Position numbers and translations under genes: made by a program
The notes under the pieces: generated by a model
What the model saw: only the letters and a program-made list of their open reading frames with translations
The model's database searches: none
What the model was told of the DNA's origin: nothing
In this document: positions 13,301 through 25,649 of the stretch, piece by piece
Position numbering within the stretch: the stretch's first letter is position 1
Layout: every line of letters begins with the position of its first letter
Assembly: GCF_031877795.1 (NCBI RefSeq)
Contig: NC_133934.1
Coordinates: 106,022,610 to 106,086,609, forward strand
Length of the DNA stretch: 64,000 bases
Origin: Strix aluco
Lineage: Eukaryota > Chordata > Aves > Strigiformes > Strigidae
Reading direction: 5' to 3'

Positions 13301-15540
13301 CCTTTCGTCTGAGGAGAAAGCCGTCTTCCAAGTGACGAGGTACCAAGAGCTTTTCATATTCTGTGCAGTGGAACTTTTGCTTTTTTCTCAGCCACTCCTG
13401 TCTCCATTGCAGATGCTGCCATTCACATTTGGTTAATTTGTCTTTGTCAGCACATGTTTCCACAGCAGTGGCAAGACTGACTGGCCCTGGTAGGACCAGC
13501 CGTGTTTACCCGACCATACCGCATCCTTCGGCAAGCAGCCTTCAGCCAATTCCTTCGGCAAGTTGTTGGTGACTTTTCTGTTCACTTTTACCCACTGAAG
13601 CCACAAATTCTCAATGAATTCTTATGCCTTTTCTAGCCCGAATGAAACTATCTGAAAAGTAAACAAGTTTGGTGTTTACATGAGGCAAAACCCAGCTTGG
13701 GAAAAGAACAGTTCAAGCACAAGCGACTGCAAGAACGAGGAAAATTCCCCTGTGAGACAGGAGTTCCCAACTCAAGAAAGAATGATGCAAGTTTGTCCCT
13801 TTAAACATGTGCGTAAGCACTGTCCTGAACAAGGATGCTTCCCTGGAACTAGCTCTTCAACAGTTAAATCACAGTTAGGACTATCATGGATTATCATAAT
13901 AATGGAGGCTCAGCTGCCCCCAGGACCTGCAGAGGGGAAGCAGGGAAGGAAAGACATGGTAGGCTGAAGAGCTGGATTTGGCTATACCCTCTCCTCCTCG
14001 CTTCCCAGACCTTCTTCAGTAGTCTTGAGTACACAGCCCTGAAATCAGTGCACTGCAAACATGCTGCGAGTGCTGGCCGTATACAGACTGCTAGGTGTGG
14101 GGTCCCTGTTCCCATCCGGTGGGGGCTGGCTGGGGTGGAAGAGCACCCATGAAGAGGTCAGTACTCAAGTCTGGGGCTGTAGATGTCTGTGTTGTAATGA
14201 AGATCTCCCAGCTGTGCCCACTAGAGAAAGGGAAATGAAAAAGGGAAAAACAGTGGAAGAGAGAGCAGGGAGAGCTCTTTCTTCCAGCCCCCAGCAGAGA
14301 AGGAGAAACGGCATTTTCCTGCCTTCCCCAGGGCAGGGAAGGGCTGCAGGAGGAACCTCATGCTGGACTGGACCTTGCTCAGCCAGGTCATCAGCCTCCT
14401 CTGAAATCTCCCTGGTTTTCCCTCTCCCTTCCCTCAGGATGCAGCAGTTGCAAGGGAGCTGCCATGCCCTGAAGGCAATTTGTGTGAATTGCTAGAGAGA
14501 GATTGTTTGTCAACCACATTGGGATCCCCCCAGCTTAAGGCACTAGAGGAGTCTGTCCTATCTGATCTAGGAGGATGAAGGAATGCATATGGGAAAAATA
14601 CATCTCAGCTTCCACTTCTCCCTTCCCCCCAAGGTGAGGTGCCAAGATTAAAGAAATATTGGGGTTGTATACAAAGATGTATAGAAAGTATTCTGCCTCT
14701 CTGAAAACGAAAAGGTAAAAGAACAACAGCATGAGAAGAGTAGGAATGAGGATACGTGTGCGGTGTCCTGCTGAGCCAGGCTGTTACCTATAGGTTTGTA
14801 GGACAATTTGGGCAAAGTATATCCTATATTGAATGCAGCGTTCTAGAACCCTGTTCCTGCTTAGCTCCCCGACTGAATTCTCTTTCTCTTACTGAGACAC
14901 AGGTGAAGAGGACAAGGCTGGAAGTGCTGGCGGTGAGACCTTGTGGAGGATGAATATGCTGAAAAGAAACAGTGACTGGCAAGCCAGGAGAAGGAAAACA
15001 AGGTAGGGTGGATGGTGCCTCTCTGTGCAGCTGGGTAAGAGGGGAGGATAGGACAAAGGGATGGCAGTGTTGCTCAGTTTTATGACAGACTCCTCTTGTC
15101 TATAATGACCTGCCCACAGGGCCCGAGGACATGCAAGAAGTCTCAGAGGAATTTTATGGTTGTGAGTCCTAGCTGTGGTTCATCCTGTTTGGGAGACACA
15201 TCTCATCTCTTTCCCCATTTACTTTGGGCATAGGCTCAGGCAGAAGGAGCTGGGTAGTGCCACTCAGCCTGGCAGTTTTGCTAACCACCCTAGTATTTTT
15301 TCTTTCCAAAGAAAAAGGAGCATTTCTGTCCTGAAGTGCTTTAGGAGCAACAGCCCTGGAGCATCCAGTACCTGTGGCAGGTCCAGCAAGGCCCTGCGGC
15401 TGTGCAGAGCTTTGCTTCCCAGAACAGTCTGGCAGATGCAGGTGGGAAGAGGCCAATGTCAGAGGGAGAGAGGAAGGAGGCAATTCAAATCCATGCAAAT
15501 AAGTTATCAGGAAGGCCCCAGTGCACCACCTGCTCCCTCA
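10350..15540. other. Intergenic DNA upstream of JDP2 (proximal part)
   Basis: No exon or RNA gene could be supported. A 12-bp direct repeat (TCCTTCGGCAAG at 13524-13535 and 13551-13562) is the only small-scale structure worth noting. GC content rises gradually toward the CpG island that starts near 15.9 kb. Confidence 0.5.
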
Positions 15541-15548
15541 TCTCCACC

Positions 15549-15556
15549 TGACGTCA
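15549..15556. promoter_or_regulatory. Full palindromic CRE (TGACGTCA)
   Basis: A perfect cAMP-response element lies about 830 bp upstream of the JDP2 TATA box. CREB, ATF2/JUN and JDP2 itself bind this octamer, so CREB/ATF control or autoregulation is possible. One copy is expected by chance in 64 kb; its position near the promoter is what makes it worth listing. Confidence 0.4.
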
Positions 15557-16381
15557 TGGTGCTAGAACATGGGGCACCATGACTGTGCCTGTGCCTCAGG
15601 CAATGCCCCAATGATGGCAAGAGAAGACCAAAGCAGCTGGGCAGGGGAACCTTGAACCCCTCTGCTTCCTCCTGGCTCCTCTCCACCCCAGTCATAGGGC
15701 TGGTGGAGCTGGGGCTGACGGCCCTTGACCCGTGTACGGGGGAGACAGCGTCATGTGGGGTGTGAGCAGGCCGGGCTGGGCTGGGGCGGGATGAGAAGGA
15801 GCTCACTTCCCACGGGGCAGCGGAGTTGCCCTGCAGCCCCCCGGGCCCCTGTGTCTTTGCTGCCCTGGGTGAGGTGGGGTTGGCGCTGGGGAGCCCTGGC
15901 CACTCTCTCTGGTCCTTTGCCTCCCTGTTCCCAGGCGCAGGACTGAGGAGCGGCGGCTCCGCACAGAGCCTTCCCCTGCGGGCCGGCTCCCCGGGGCTGC
16001 CCGAGACCGGGTCCGGGCGGGCGCAGGGGGACGCGGAGCGGGGGGGGGCAAAGCGGAGACAGGAGGGCAGGGGGGAGCGCGCACGGTCGGGGGGTGCGAG
16101 GTGCCCGGCGCCGTGGTGCGGAGGGGCCGGGGGGGGGGCCGGGGCTGCCGGCTGCGAGGGCACAAGGGTGCTAAGGGCTGACGGGCGAGGGGTGCGGGGT
16201 GCCGGGTGCGGGATGCCGGACTGTGGGCTGTGGGGTGCCGGGGTGCCAATGCCCCGGCTGGTCCCACCCCTGCGCGGCGCTCCCCGCCCCGCGGCCCCGC
16301 TCCCCCGCCCTCCCTGACGTGTGGCGCTGGCAGCCCGGCCGGTTCCGCATTCCCGACCCCTCCCCGCAGCCCAGGGGCCGC

Positions 16382-16404
16382 TATATAACCGGGGCTGATG
16401 CAAC
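16382..16404 (+). promoter_or_regulatory. JDP2: JDP2 core promoter: TATA box plus CARE-like element
   Basis: TATATAA at 16382-16388 is set in GC-rich DNA, so transcription would start near 16412-16418. Seven bases after the box lies TGATGCAAC (16396-16404), which fits the C/EBP-ATF response element consensus TGATGNAAN known from CHOP and other stress-response genes. A CRE half-site TGACGT lies at 16315-16320. Together these suggest ATF/C/EBP control. That this TATA box serves JDP2 is inferred from strand, the island and the distance to exon 2. Confidence 0.55.
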
Positions 16405-16412
16405 CCACCCCG

Positions 16413-16988
16413 CCGCCCGCCACAGCCTGCGGGAGGCGCGCACCGGGGCGGCGGGGGGCGGCGGGCCGAGGCGCCCCGGCGGCGGCCGGCACCGACATCG
16501 GCACCCGGCGGAGCCCGGGGGTCGGGGCAGCGCCGCGAAGCCGGGCGGCGGAGGCGGCGGGGCTGAGCCTGCAGCCCGCGCCCGGCCCCTGCGGCCGGGG
16601 CACCCCGGCAGCCCGGTCCCCCTGCACGGTGGGTGCGGGCGCGGGCGGGGGGAGCGCCGGGCGGGCCGGGATTGCGGCGGGCGGGGGGGCGGCGGGGGGC
16701 GCCCGGAGGAGCATCCTGGCACCCCGCGGCGGCGGGCAGGGTGCTGCCCTCCGGGCGGGGAGGGGTCCGACCGCCAGCGGCCGGGCGCACCGCGGAGGTG
16801 TGGGGAGACCCTCCCGGGGGGGGGGTGTGGGGGACGGGCAGAGCCGCGCAGGCGGCTCAGAGCGGGGCCGCTGCCTGGCAGCGGGGTGCTGCCCCCGGCC
16901 TGACCGGCAGCAGGGGCGGTGGGGAGCGGCCTCCCCCGCTTTCGGGTGCCCTCCCGGCCTCCGCTTCACCTGCCGGCCGGGCGCGCAG
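16413..16988 (+). other. JDP2: JDP2 candidate non-coding exon 1
   Basis: This would be the 5' untranslated exon, starting about 30 bp after the TATA box. Two donors could end it: ACG followed by GTGGGT at 16629, or CAG followed by GTGAGG at 16989, the latter being the better match to consensus. I see no ATG between the presumed start and either donor, so the first AUG of the spliced mRNA would be the JDP2 start in exon 2. Exact limits need transcript data. Confidence 0.4.
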
Positions 16989-17000
16989 GTGAGGTGTACG

Positions 17001-17026
17001 CCCCCCCCCCCCCCCCCCCCCCCCCC
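17001..17026 (+). repeat. 26-bp poly-C tract
   Basis: An uninterrupted run of 26 cytosines begins 12 bp after the strong donor at 16989. The opposite strand is G26, which can form G-quadruplex structures. Length at such tracts is often unstable and poorly sequenced, so the exact count is uncertain. Confidence 0.9.
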
Positions 17027-18857
17027 GCCGCCATGGGAGAGCCGGCGCTGCGCTGAGACGTGCCCCCAGCCCGCGCGGCCCGGGGGGTGAAGGGGGCCCT
17101 GGAGGTCCCCCACCGCTCGGTCCCAAGTCCGCTTTAGCAGTCAGGCGTGGAGTTGAATGGAAGTTGCATTCTTTTGCACGGTCTGCTCCAGGAGGCACTT
17201 TTCTTTTTCCATGGGAGGGAAATAGGTTTGAGAGCAAATTGGGGGAAAGGGAGAAATACCAAGAGAGCAAGAGCCACATTATGTTTCCATTTTCCTTTAA
17301 TGAAGGCCCTGTGGAGGTGTATTTGAAAACACAGGGTCTCCTATGCCTTCAAGGAGGGTGAGAACACTGTGCTGGCTGGTTCCAGGGCCATATGCAGCGT
17401 ATGGTGGCCAATGAAACGGGGCCTGGCTCGTTCTCTTGCTTGTCTTGGCAGCCTGTTCCATGGCTTGTATTACCAGCCCTGGAACACAACCACTGCCAAA
17501 CTGTGTGTGTGTGTTTGGACTCCGAGAGCTCAGCAGAAACAAATGCTTCTGCAGCTCAGACCAAGATTTTTTAGCTAGTTTCGAGAAAACTTGCATGAAA
17601 AACTGTATCTGGAGGCTGTTGCCAGAGTCTGCACTGGGAATTTGCTGGTGAGTGCTTGCATGGGGACATCTGGGAATGCCAGTCATTGGAGTTCAGATTC
17701 TTAGTATGACTCCTAGTGATTCTAAAAAAGCAAAAACCTGCTCCTCTGGGGATGAGTGGGTGGGTGCTGGAGCTGCCGTCCAAACTGTCCGTGTCAAGTA
17801 GTGATTGGTTGTCCCAGGTTCCTGGGGTCTGGGGGGTTAGCGAGACCTGCTGAGAGTTAACATGCAGGTTGCTGTCTCTGTCTCATCACTGAGATATCTA
17901 TGGATGCTTCTCCCTCCTCCTCACAGCTGAGCATTGAGCGTTTCCCTCCTTACAGGATGCAGAGGTCTCTGTGCTGCAGGCCTTGCCAAGGAAGAATGGG
18001 TACTCCCTCACACCTCTTGCCTCCAGCTGCCCTCTCCATCTGAGCAGTGTGTCCAACTAGGCTGCTCAAGCGCAGGCAGCACTGAGCATCTGCTCTGCGG
18101 TCTTCTTCCCTGTGCTAGTGTTTGCTGCTTCAGCTGCATTGCCTGGGCCGGGTACTTGGCAGAACGCAGTGTCTTGAGTGTGAAGCTGTTGAGAAGGTCT
18201 TCTCACTGCAGTAGGCTGTTCCTGGTGGACCTGGCCCCAAAGCCAAGGGGGGCAGAGCCATGGTGTGTGGCATGGACCCCTTGCCAGCCTGCATGTGTCC
18301 TGCAGAGCCAGTGCAGCAAGGAGAGGGCATGGCAAGCCTGATGCCATCTGTCTTTGGCTGCTTACGTGGATTTCTCAGTTGCTTGGACTGTCCAGAATAT
18401 CAGTACAAACATTGCAGGCTATTTTAGCATGCAGCCGGGGAGCTGAAGGTCCATATGGGCCTCTCAGCTGAGCAGGGATGTTGCAAACTAGCCAGAGCTG
18501 GTCTTTATATGGATTAGAGGTCTTTGTGGATGACCCTGGCATTCAGGGCATAATTTTGAGGAGTTTGTAGGGGGGCCTCTCATCTCTGAGGCCATCCTTG
18601 GCCCCTGAGGGCAGAGCTCTGTGCTGGAGTAGGGTTGTCTTCTTGAAGAAGATTCCAGCCCTGACCACATGTGGTCATGGATGGTCCTGGGGGATTTCAA
18701 CAAGTCAGTCGTTAACCTCAGTGTCTGAGCTGCAGCCTAGCTCAGACCAGGATATTCCTTCCTCCTCAAATCTCTTTGAGCTGCTTCAGGCAGAACTAGG
18801 ATAGTTTTTTACCTTCCTGCTCTGTACTGCCTTCCAGTGGGTGGTGCAGCATTATTA

Positions 18858-18958
18858 AATATCTGCCACAAGTAATTAATTGTGATCTCTACTAATAATA
18901 TTGTGATAATTAATTGCATTTTTTTTGCAGTTATTGCAATTAATTGTTGCAATAGAGG
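18858..18958. repeat. AT-rich island with repeated TAATTA cores
   Basis: About 100 bp of very AT-rich sequence in JDP2 intron 1 carries TAATTA at 18873-18878 and 18907-18912, a TTAATTG at 18940-18946, and two TTGCAAT-type C/EBP-like motifs near 18934 and 18947. It may be simple AT-rich sequence or a homeodomain/C/EBP binding cluster. Confidence 0.4.
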
Positions 18959-20290
18959 AGCCTTGCTATGCTAGGTGCTGTATAAAACCCTGCTGTCATG
19001 GGTTGCTTGCAAGTTAATCGCTGCATTGCAGTGGTGGGGGCAGTGTAATGCTAAACTAGAGCTTTTTACTACCCTGTGAAGATGTGGAGAAAAATGCTCA
19101 GGGAAAAAGGACTGTGAGCTGACTGCTTTGCTAATGGAGAAGGGGGCGTTATTTCTAAACCTGAGGACTTGAGGACCAGTATCCCCCCCTTCTCATAATG
19201 GGGGTAAGGAGTCAAAGCATCAGACAGGCAGGTGTGGGGGCCTGATGGTGAGACTCGGTTGGGTGGGGAGCTGCACTTCTGAGGCTGTCTGCTCTGAGCT
19301 GCCTTGAGGTTACAGTGTAGGGAGCTGTGTGCCTCCCTGATGGAGAAGAGGAGGGGGGCAGCAAGGCTCTCTGCATTCTTGTTTTTAGAAAGCTTTTCAT
19401 CGCCTTCTGTCTGTGAGTGACTCGGATGTTCCTTCTGCCATCTGTGTGAAACTAGAAGTGCAGGACAGAGCCAGACTGTTCCCACTCACGAAATGGGTTT
19501 AGATTTCCATCTTCTGAGGAACTGTCCTTCACAGCTCCTCCTTCTCCTTAGCATTGTAGGCCTGCAGTCCACTCACTGGAGCTTGGGAGTTTGGGATGGG
19601 ACATTACATGTACGGATGTTCACAAACCCAGCAGCTCTTCTCCCACCGCATGGGGTTGCGTGGGAGAAGGGAACAGCAGGAGCAGCAGCTGGGTGTGTCT
19701 GTGAGAAGGGCACAGATGCTTCTTTGGCCCTGCGACCCCAGGGCCTGGTTGCAGGAGCGCTCTCCCTCTTGGGATGGAAATGGAGTGTGGAAGTAGCAAG
19801 GTACTATGGTGTCTAGCATACTGAGGCAGCATGCTGCACCTCCATCCACTTGGTGAGCCATTCTGTGATCGTGCCTTAAACTGGCCTTTAAATGAAGGGG
19901 GATCTGCCTGATGCAATAAAACTCTAATTAATGTTAAGTCCTTGGTAAAGAGAGGGCATGCACAACTTTGTCCCAGTGGGTGTCACTGCAGCTCTTCAGT
20001 ACAATACAGGTGGTGGGTTCTTGGTATCAACAGGTTCAGCAGATGAATGAATGAATGCACAGTGACTGTTGTTAGAGTTCATGTTTGCCAGCACTACTGC
20101 ATGGGTATCTGAAAAGACTGGTTAAAACCAAAGGGCTTGGCTCCTGCTGTGTTCTGATGGTTGGCAAATAACTTTGGTACTGATAAGTGTGGCCTTTGGC
20201 ACTGGCACTGCAAGTTACTACTTTTAACAATGCAGACCAGAAGAAGCTAAACAGGAGATGGGGTGACCTGCTGTAAGGTACTGCTTGAAA

Positions 20291-20313
20291 CTAGATGCAT
20301 CAGATGCATCTAG
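20291..20313. repeat. Perfect 11-bp inverted repeat with 1-bp centre
   Basis: The arm CTAGATGCATC (20291-20301), a single A, and its exact reverse complement GATGCATCTAG (20303-20313) form a 23-bp palindrome. Each arm contains an ATGCAT core. Symmetry ends abruptly on both sides. It lies in JDP2 intron 1. Confidence 0.9.
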
Positions 20314-23300
20314 AACAGACAGCAGTTTTGTGGGAATGGGAAAGTATCACATGTTAGACAACAGAAGAAAACTGTAATTGCATGGCTCTGTACTTGTGGC
20401 ACTGGGAATATGGGGTAGTGGCCTTCTGCCTTCAACTTCATCATGCTTAACTTGGCACTCACTGGGGGCTGAACCTTGAGGTGGAAGAAGGTTTGTAGGC
20501 TCCAGTGACCCTCAGCACCCTGCAGTCTCCCCAGCCAGAAGAGTCCAGATGGAAAAATGCAAGTGGCTCTGTGGTTCAGAGAAGGAGGGATAGCCAACTA
20601 CCCTGTCTTTGTTTAGGAAGTTACATTCTTGGGGCATGAGAAGTTGGGCATGTCAGGAAAGGGCTTTCATATAAATCATCCTTCTGCCAACAGAAAGAAC
20701 TAGAAAGATGCAATGTATGACATACAGGCAGAGTGAACTTAATAGCTAGGAGCTAAAAAAAGTAAAAAATTACAATAAAGCCATAGTAAAGTCTAAGGAG
20801 CCAGAAGCTGCTTCTGATGGATGGTAGCGCTACTTCAGATCTCCACAGAGGAATTACTGCCTATTAGCCAGGAGCAGATGAAAGGCCAATTGCTGTGACT
20901 TAGGTGCTCCAAGGCAGTGTATACACATGGTGATAGTATGTTAAGTGCTAACACACTGATGAAGAGATCAAAGATCACTTGTATGGTGTCTTGCAGACCT
21001 TGGCAGTGCTCTGATGCATGGCAGCTGACGATAACAGCAGGCATCCAAGTCGAGCCTGGAGTGAGAGAACAACAGGCAAGTATAGCCTTGGTTCTGCAGG
21101 CAGCGTGGAGAAGGGCTGGTAGGACAGACTTTGCCTTAGTGCAACACTTAACGCGGGCAAGAGAGAAACATGCTGGTATTTACAGAGTATCAGAATCTGC
21201 TGGCTGGCAATATTAGGTGCTAGACTGGCTCTCTGAGCATTGAAAGGGTACTTGGATCAACCATTGCAGATGTCAGAGCATGTAAAATAGCTTATGTTGG
21301 AAGAAACCATGATTTATAGACAGCAAAATTGAAAATAAGGTTGTAAACAGCCCTCACTCTTGCCAAGGAAGCTGACAGCAGAGATAAGACAGTAATGGCA
21401 ATTTAGATAGAAGCGTGACTGTCAGACTGCTTTGGGATGTCGTGGTCCTCTCTGCATGATGATGCTGTTGATGCAGCAGCAACTGCATTGGGTTTATAAA
21501 GAAGCAGACAACACCTCTGGATAAGTGAGGATGCATAGGATGGTCCTGGGGGACAGTGGATACAAACTAAGGCAATTTCTACACAGGGAAATGAATGTAT
21601 GATTTCAACACAGGTAGTCATTCCTGTGCCAGTTTTAGTCTGTGGGTAAGAATAGCACTGAAGAGGTGGCAGGAGGGGTGTGAATACAGGCTAGCAACCA
21701 GAGTACAAGCCCCTGGGGACATTGGGTTACGTGGATTATGCCTACGCATGTTAGATTTATGCCGTAACTGCTGTGCAAACATCAGCTCCTTCAAAAAAAC
21801 AAACAAACAGAGTCCCAAGAAAAAACAGCAGCAAAATCAGTATGGGAAGAAAAAAACCAACCCCAAGCAAATGAAGATTAGAACTGCAGGAGAAGGAATA
21901 GGAGGGTGTGCAGGAACAGTGTCACCAAGGAAGCTGAGCAACTGCATGGAACAGTAACAACTTGGTAAAGCTTCTTGCCACTAGGTTGTGGGCTCCAGAA
22001 AATAACAGACCCTGGCAATAGGAGAAAAACTATGAGTAATGGGTGCTGCTTTTAAGAAATATTAAATCAATCAGTGTCACAGACTGTTGACCATAGGGGT
22101 GTGATTGGGGGACAAAGTACAGAAACACTCATCACTGATGGGAAAGATGCAGCAAAACCAAGGTGAACAAAAGAAGCTGTACTGTTAGCTTTTTGGTGAT
22201 GAGGCTGCTGATAAAATAACTGAGCTTGACCTGAGCTTGACCAAGACCACAACAAAAATGGTGCCAAAGCAAGGATGCAAAAGTGACTGCAATAATTAGG
22301 ACGGTTTACAGACATTTCGGCAAGAGGTCAAGTCTTGTGTTACAGCATTTTAACCAGAACAAGGGGAGTCTAGAGGCAAAACTAAGGAAATACAAACTGA
22401 GTTTTGACCCGTGAAATCATGTGTTGACAAGATTTTTGCTGCAAGGATAGTTGCTGAAGAGAACATTGAATGATACAAGCTGCTCATCGCTGAACTGAAG
22501 TTTTAAGAAAGCCTTCTCTGTCTTCTAATTCAGTCTGGAGCATCTTGATGTCGTGGCATGAAATGATGAATAGCATCAGTGCAGAAGGCACAGCTACGGT
22601 GAATGTAAACTTGAGCAGCTGGCGTCATGCAGATCCCAGTGTCAGATGTAAGACTGCACATTCTCTTTCCCTTCACTGCTTTGCTTTACTGTTGGCTTCA
22701 TTATGTGAAAAAGCATAGCTGATACAATGCAGGAATTGTGTGGTTCAGCCGTAGGACACCAGAAAGCTAGGTTTTACTGAACTCACAGCGTTTCTCAGCT
22801 TGTGTAAGGAGACATTGAAAGACTGCCTGGCACCGAGGAAAAAAGACTGTGTTAATATATCAGTTATGAAAAGAAAAAGAATCTAATAAGAAGCCCAGCT
22901 AAAGCACTGTGCTAGAAAGTGAAGGAATACAGAGGTGAGTTGGTTCCTGTACCTTAGAAATAACAAACACTGCAAAAGAATATCCAGAAAGGAATTGGGA
23001 ATTGGCAAGGCACCAGCCATATTCACCCATCCAGCAAGATGTGGCTATCGAAAAACTGCAACTTAAAGGTCTAACTCGGATCTTGAGCTTCAAAGTTATT
23101 TCTGCCCTGCCATGCAAACGTGGTAGAAATATGCTGGAGCTATAGGTAGGCATGTCAATGTCTTCCAGGGTAACAGCCTTGGGAAGAAGACCAAAGTATT
23201 AAAGACAGTTATATGCCTTGGCTTTTTTGACATGATTGAAATACAGCTTCTTACCTCTAGCGTTAACCAGAAAAGAAGGTTAAAGTAGCTGGGACTTGGG

Positions 23301-25649
23301 ATGAAAGGAAAACCTCTTACAGGAGGAAGAGGCAAAAAGAGTGGGATGAGAGTCCCTCTGATTAGCAGGGAGTGACAGTGCCTGTGGCTGAGGGACACTG
23401 AGGGCTGGGCGGTGTCATCTGTGACTGCACCCCTGATCTGTGGAGAGGGATGGCATCTCTCCTCGTTACCTTATTTTCATGGTCATAGCCCTGCTGGGAA
23501 TGGTTTTATGTTCCTCTCCAAGGTCTAACTCAGCTTGACTCTTGGCAGTTCTCAATGTGCTCCTGAGCTTCCTGACCCCTGAGCAAGATTTTGCTTGTAG
23601 AAGTCACTTTCCCCCTTCCCACCTAGTTCTCAGCTCATCTTAACGTGCAGGTTCATGTTCTTCCAGGTGGCTCCTGGTACTTTGTTTTGAACAGCTTTAG
23701 ATTTAGTTTACACTGATGCAAGTGTGATGTGGGCTTTGGCAGTGCAGTCTCTGGATCCAGGATGGTTTTAGAGCATGTTAGATAGTGGGCCAGCTCCTTC
23801 ACTCCAACCTGTGCCTGGTGTCCCACCGGTACAGAGGCTATTTCAAGGTATATTAAGCTACCAGATCAAGGTGGCAGAGAAAAAAAGTAGGCCAGAGAAA
23901 GCACAGTGTTTTCTCAAATCTTTAGCCAGTTGTCCTCAGGGAGCTGCCCCAGGCTCAGGAGTGCAGTGGGATGCTCAGTGGTCAGGTAGTCCCACAGTCT
24001 GGAGAACAGATTTCTCCTCCCTCCTTATTTCATAAATTGCAGTGACCTGAATTCAATCTAGCTGAGGACCTGGACTGTGCAGTCCAGCACCTGGGTGGTG
24101 TCAGCTGCATGTTGTGATGGAGGACCACAAATTAAAACCAGGTCCCCCAAGTCCAGAATGGATTTAGGCATCCAGTGCTGGGCTCAAGTCATTTCCCAGA
24201 CTGAAGCCTGTGAAAGAGTAGGTCAGGGCCCCAAATCAGTGTGTGCCGTAGCAGCTCACATGTATTTGCAGGAGGGAGACTTCAAGAGGGTGTTCATATA
24301 CTTTAGCTACTGATTTATTTTTTTTTTTACTGAAGACCAAACTGTTCAAGCTGGGGATGGACATGTATGGGATTGCTGGTGAGGGGGTGTGCAGCAGCTG
24401 GCCCAGGGTGTGCTGCTGTTGGCAGGCTTCTTCCCTAGTGCCACAGCATGTTGTCTTAGTGGCAGCAGCTGGGAAATGGCTAGCTCGGCAGTGTGTGCAG
24501 CTATCCCAAAATGGTAGGTTGAATTTAACTCCACACAGCTGAGTCCTGTGGCAGTATGTCCTCGGAAGAGTCTCTGGAGTCACCTCCCCTTTGCCATGCC
24601 ACCTCACTGACCCACTGCTTTCCTGCTGGAGAGGGACAGTCTCTGAGGAAGATGATAGGGATTTAGGCTCTGTCCCCAAATAACTTTTTTGCATTTTTCT
24701 GTCTGGAGCACAGCCTAGGGTAGGATGGTGCCCAGTCTCTGGAGGAGTGAAGCATCTTAGCTGTGTGTAGGCCTGAAAGGAAGGGGAGGGAGGTAGTGTG
24801 CAGCTTCAGAGCCCTGCTGTGAGCGGGCGTCTCCTGCCACCATACAAGGCAACCACTGCAGATGTGGAATTACAGCTGTCTGGTTTAGAGATCTATGGAA
24901 GAATGAATTCTTTGGATCGGTTTAGGTCCTTGCAATCTCAAAGTTGACGTATAGTCTTTTCTGATGTTAAGTATCATTACCGAGTATTTTCTTTCTCTTC
25001 TGTCACCAAATGGGCAGGAGTCCATTTCATCATGGTAGTATCACTTTGCTTCAGAAGCTATTTATCTCTCCTATCATTCCCATCTTCTCCTTTTCAGGCT
25101 TTAATGCCCTTGTGCAGATCACCTCCCCCAGGCCCAGCTTCCTCCCCCCTGCATACCAGCACTGCTGAGCACTGGCCTGCTCTCCCCTTTCTGGTCTTTC
25201 CTCCTGAAGGATGACTGGAGCAGAGGGCTTGATTCCTACTTGCCACCTCTTTATGGTCAGGGTCTTGCTGGATTTGCTTTCCATGCTCTTTCTCAAGTCC
25301 TGTTGGTCACCGCTGCTGTCTGCCAAGCAATGTCTGCCAGGGGACATCTCGTGCTGACACCTGGACGTCTTCAGTGGCAGATTAGAGTGTATGACAGCTC
25401 ACACAGTATTGCAGCTTGTAGGTGTGTTCTGATGCAAATCCCCTTGCCTGTCACACCAGTACAGCTTGCACAGCACCTGTGCTGGGAGCTGTGGAACTTG
25501 CATTAGCCTCTCTAACCTGTATGATTGGCTTTCCTTCCCTTCTGCTGCATATCTCCTGTTCCTTCACATTAAAAAATATACCAAATAATCTCCTGGGTAA
25601 AGAAAAGTGCCAGTGTCAAGAAATCCTTAACTTCTTGGCTTGTCATCAT

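Larger units (their letters stand above)
15930..17130. promoter_or_regulatory. JDP2: CpG island over the JDP2 promoter and first exon
   Basis: About 1.2 kb is extremely rich in G, C and CpG, in contrast to the AT-balanced flanks. It contains GC boxes, a TATA box at 16382, strong GT donors at 16629 and 16989, and a 26-C homopolymer. Very long open frames occur on both strands (for example over 400 codons on the minus strand), but these follow from the lack of AT-rich stop codons. The next exon downstream on the + strand is JDP2 coding exon 2, so this is most simply the JDP2 promoter island. Confidence 0.8.

Noticed and set aside
13524-13562. 12-bp direct repeat TCCTTCGGCAAG
   Set aside because: Only two short copies 27 bp apart, with no wider repeat unit and no coding or regulatory context.
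1-15500. FOS exons
   Set aside because: FOS is the expected upstream neighbour, but no FOS-like bZIP exon is present; the only bZIP exons are those of JDP2 and BATF.
15507-17113. Minus-strand open frames of 427 and 436 codons (and + strand frames above 200) across the JDP2 CpG island
   Set aside because: GC-rich DNA lacks stop codons; the residues are Pro/Arg/Gly/Ala low complexity, frames overlap on both strands, and no domain is recognisable.
22220-22241. Tandem 11-bp duplication CTGAGCTTGAC
   Set aside because: Perfect but very short; common replication slippage with no further structure.
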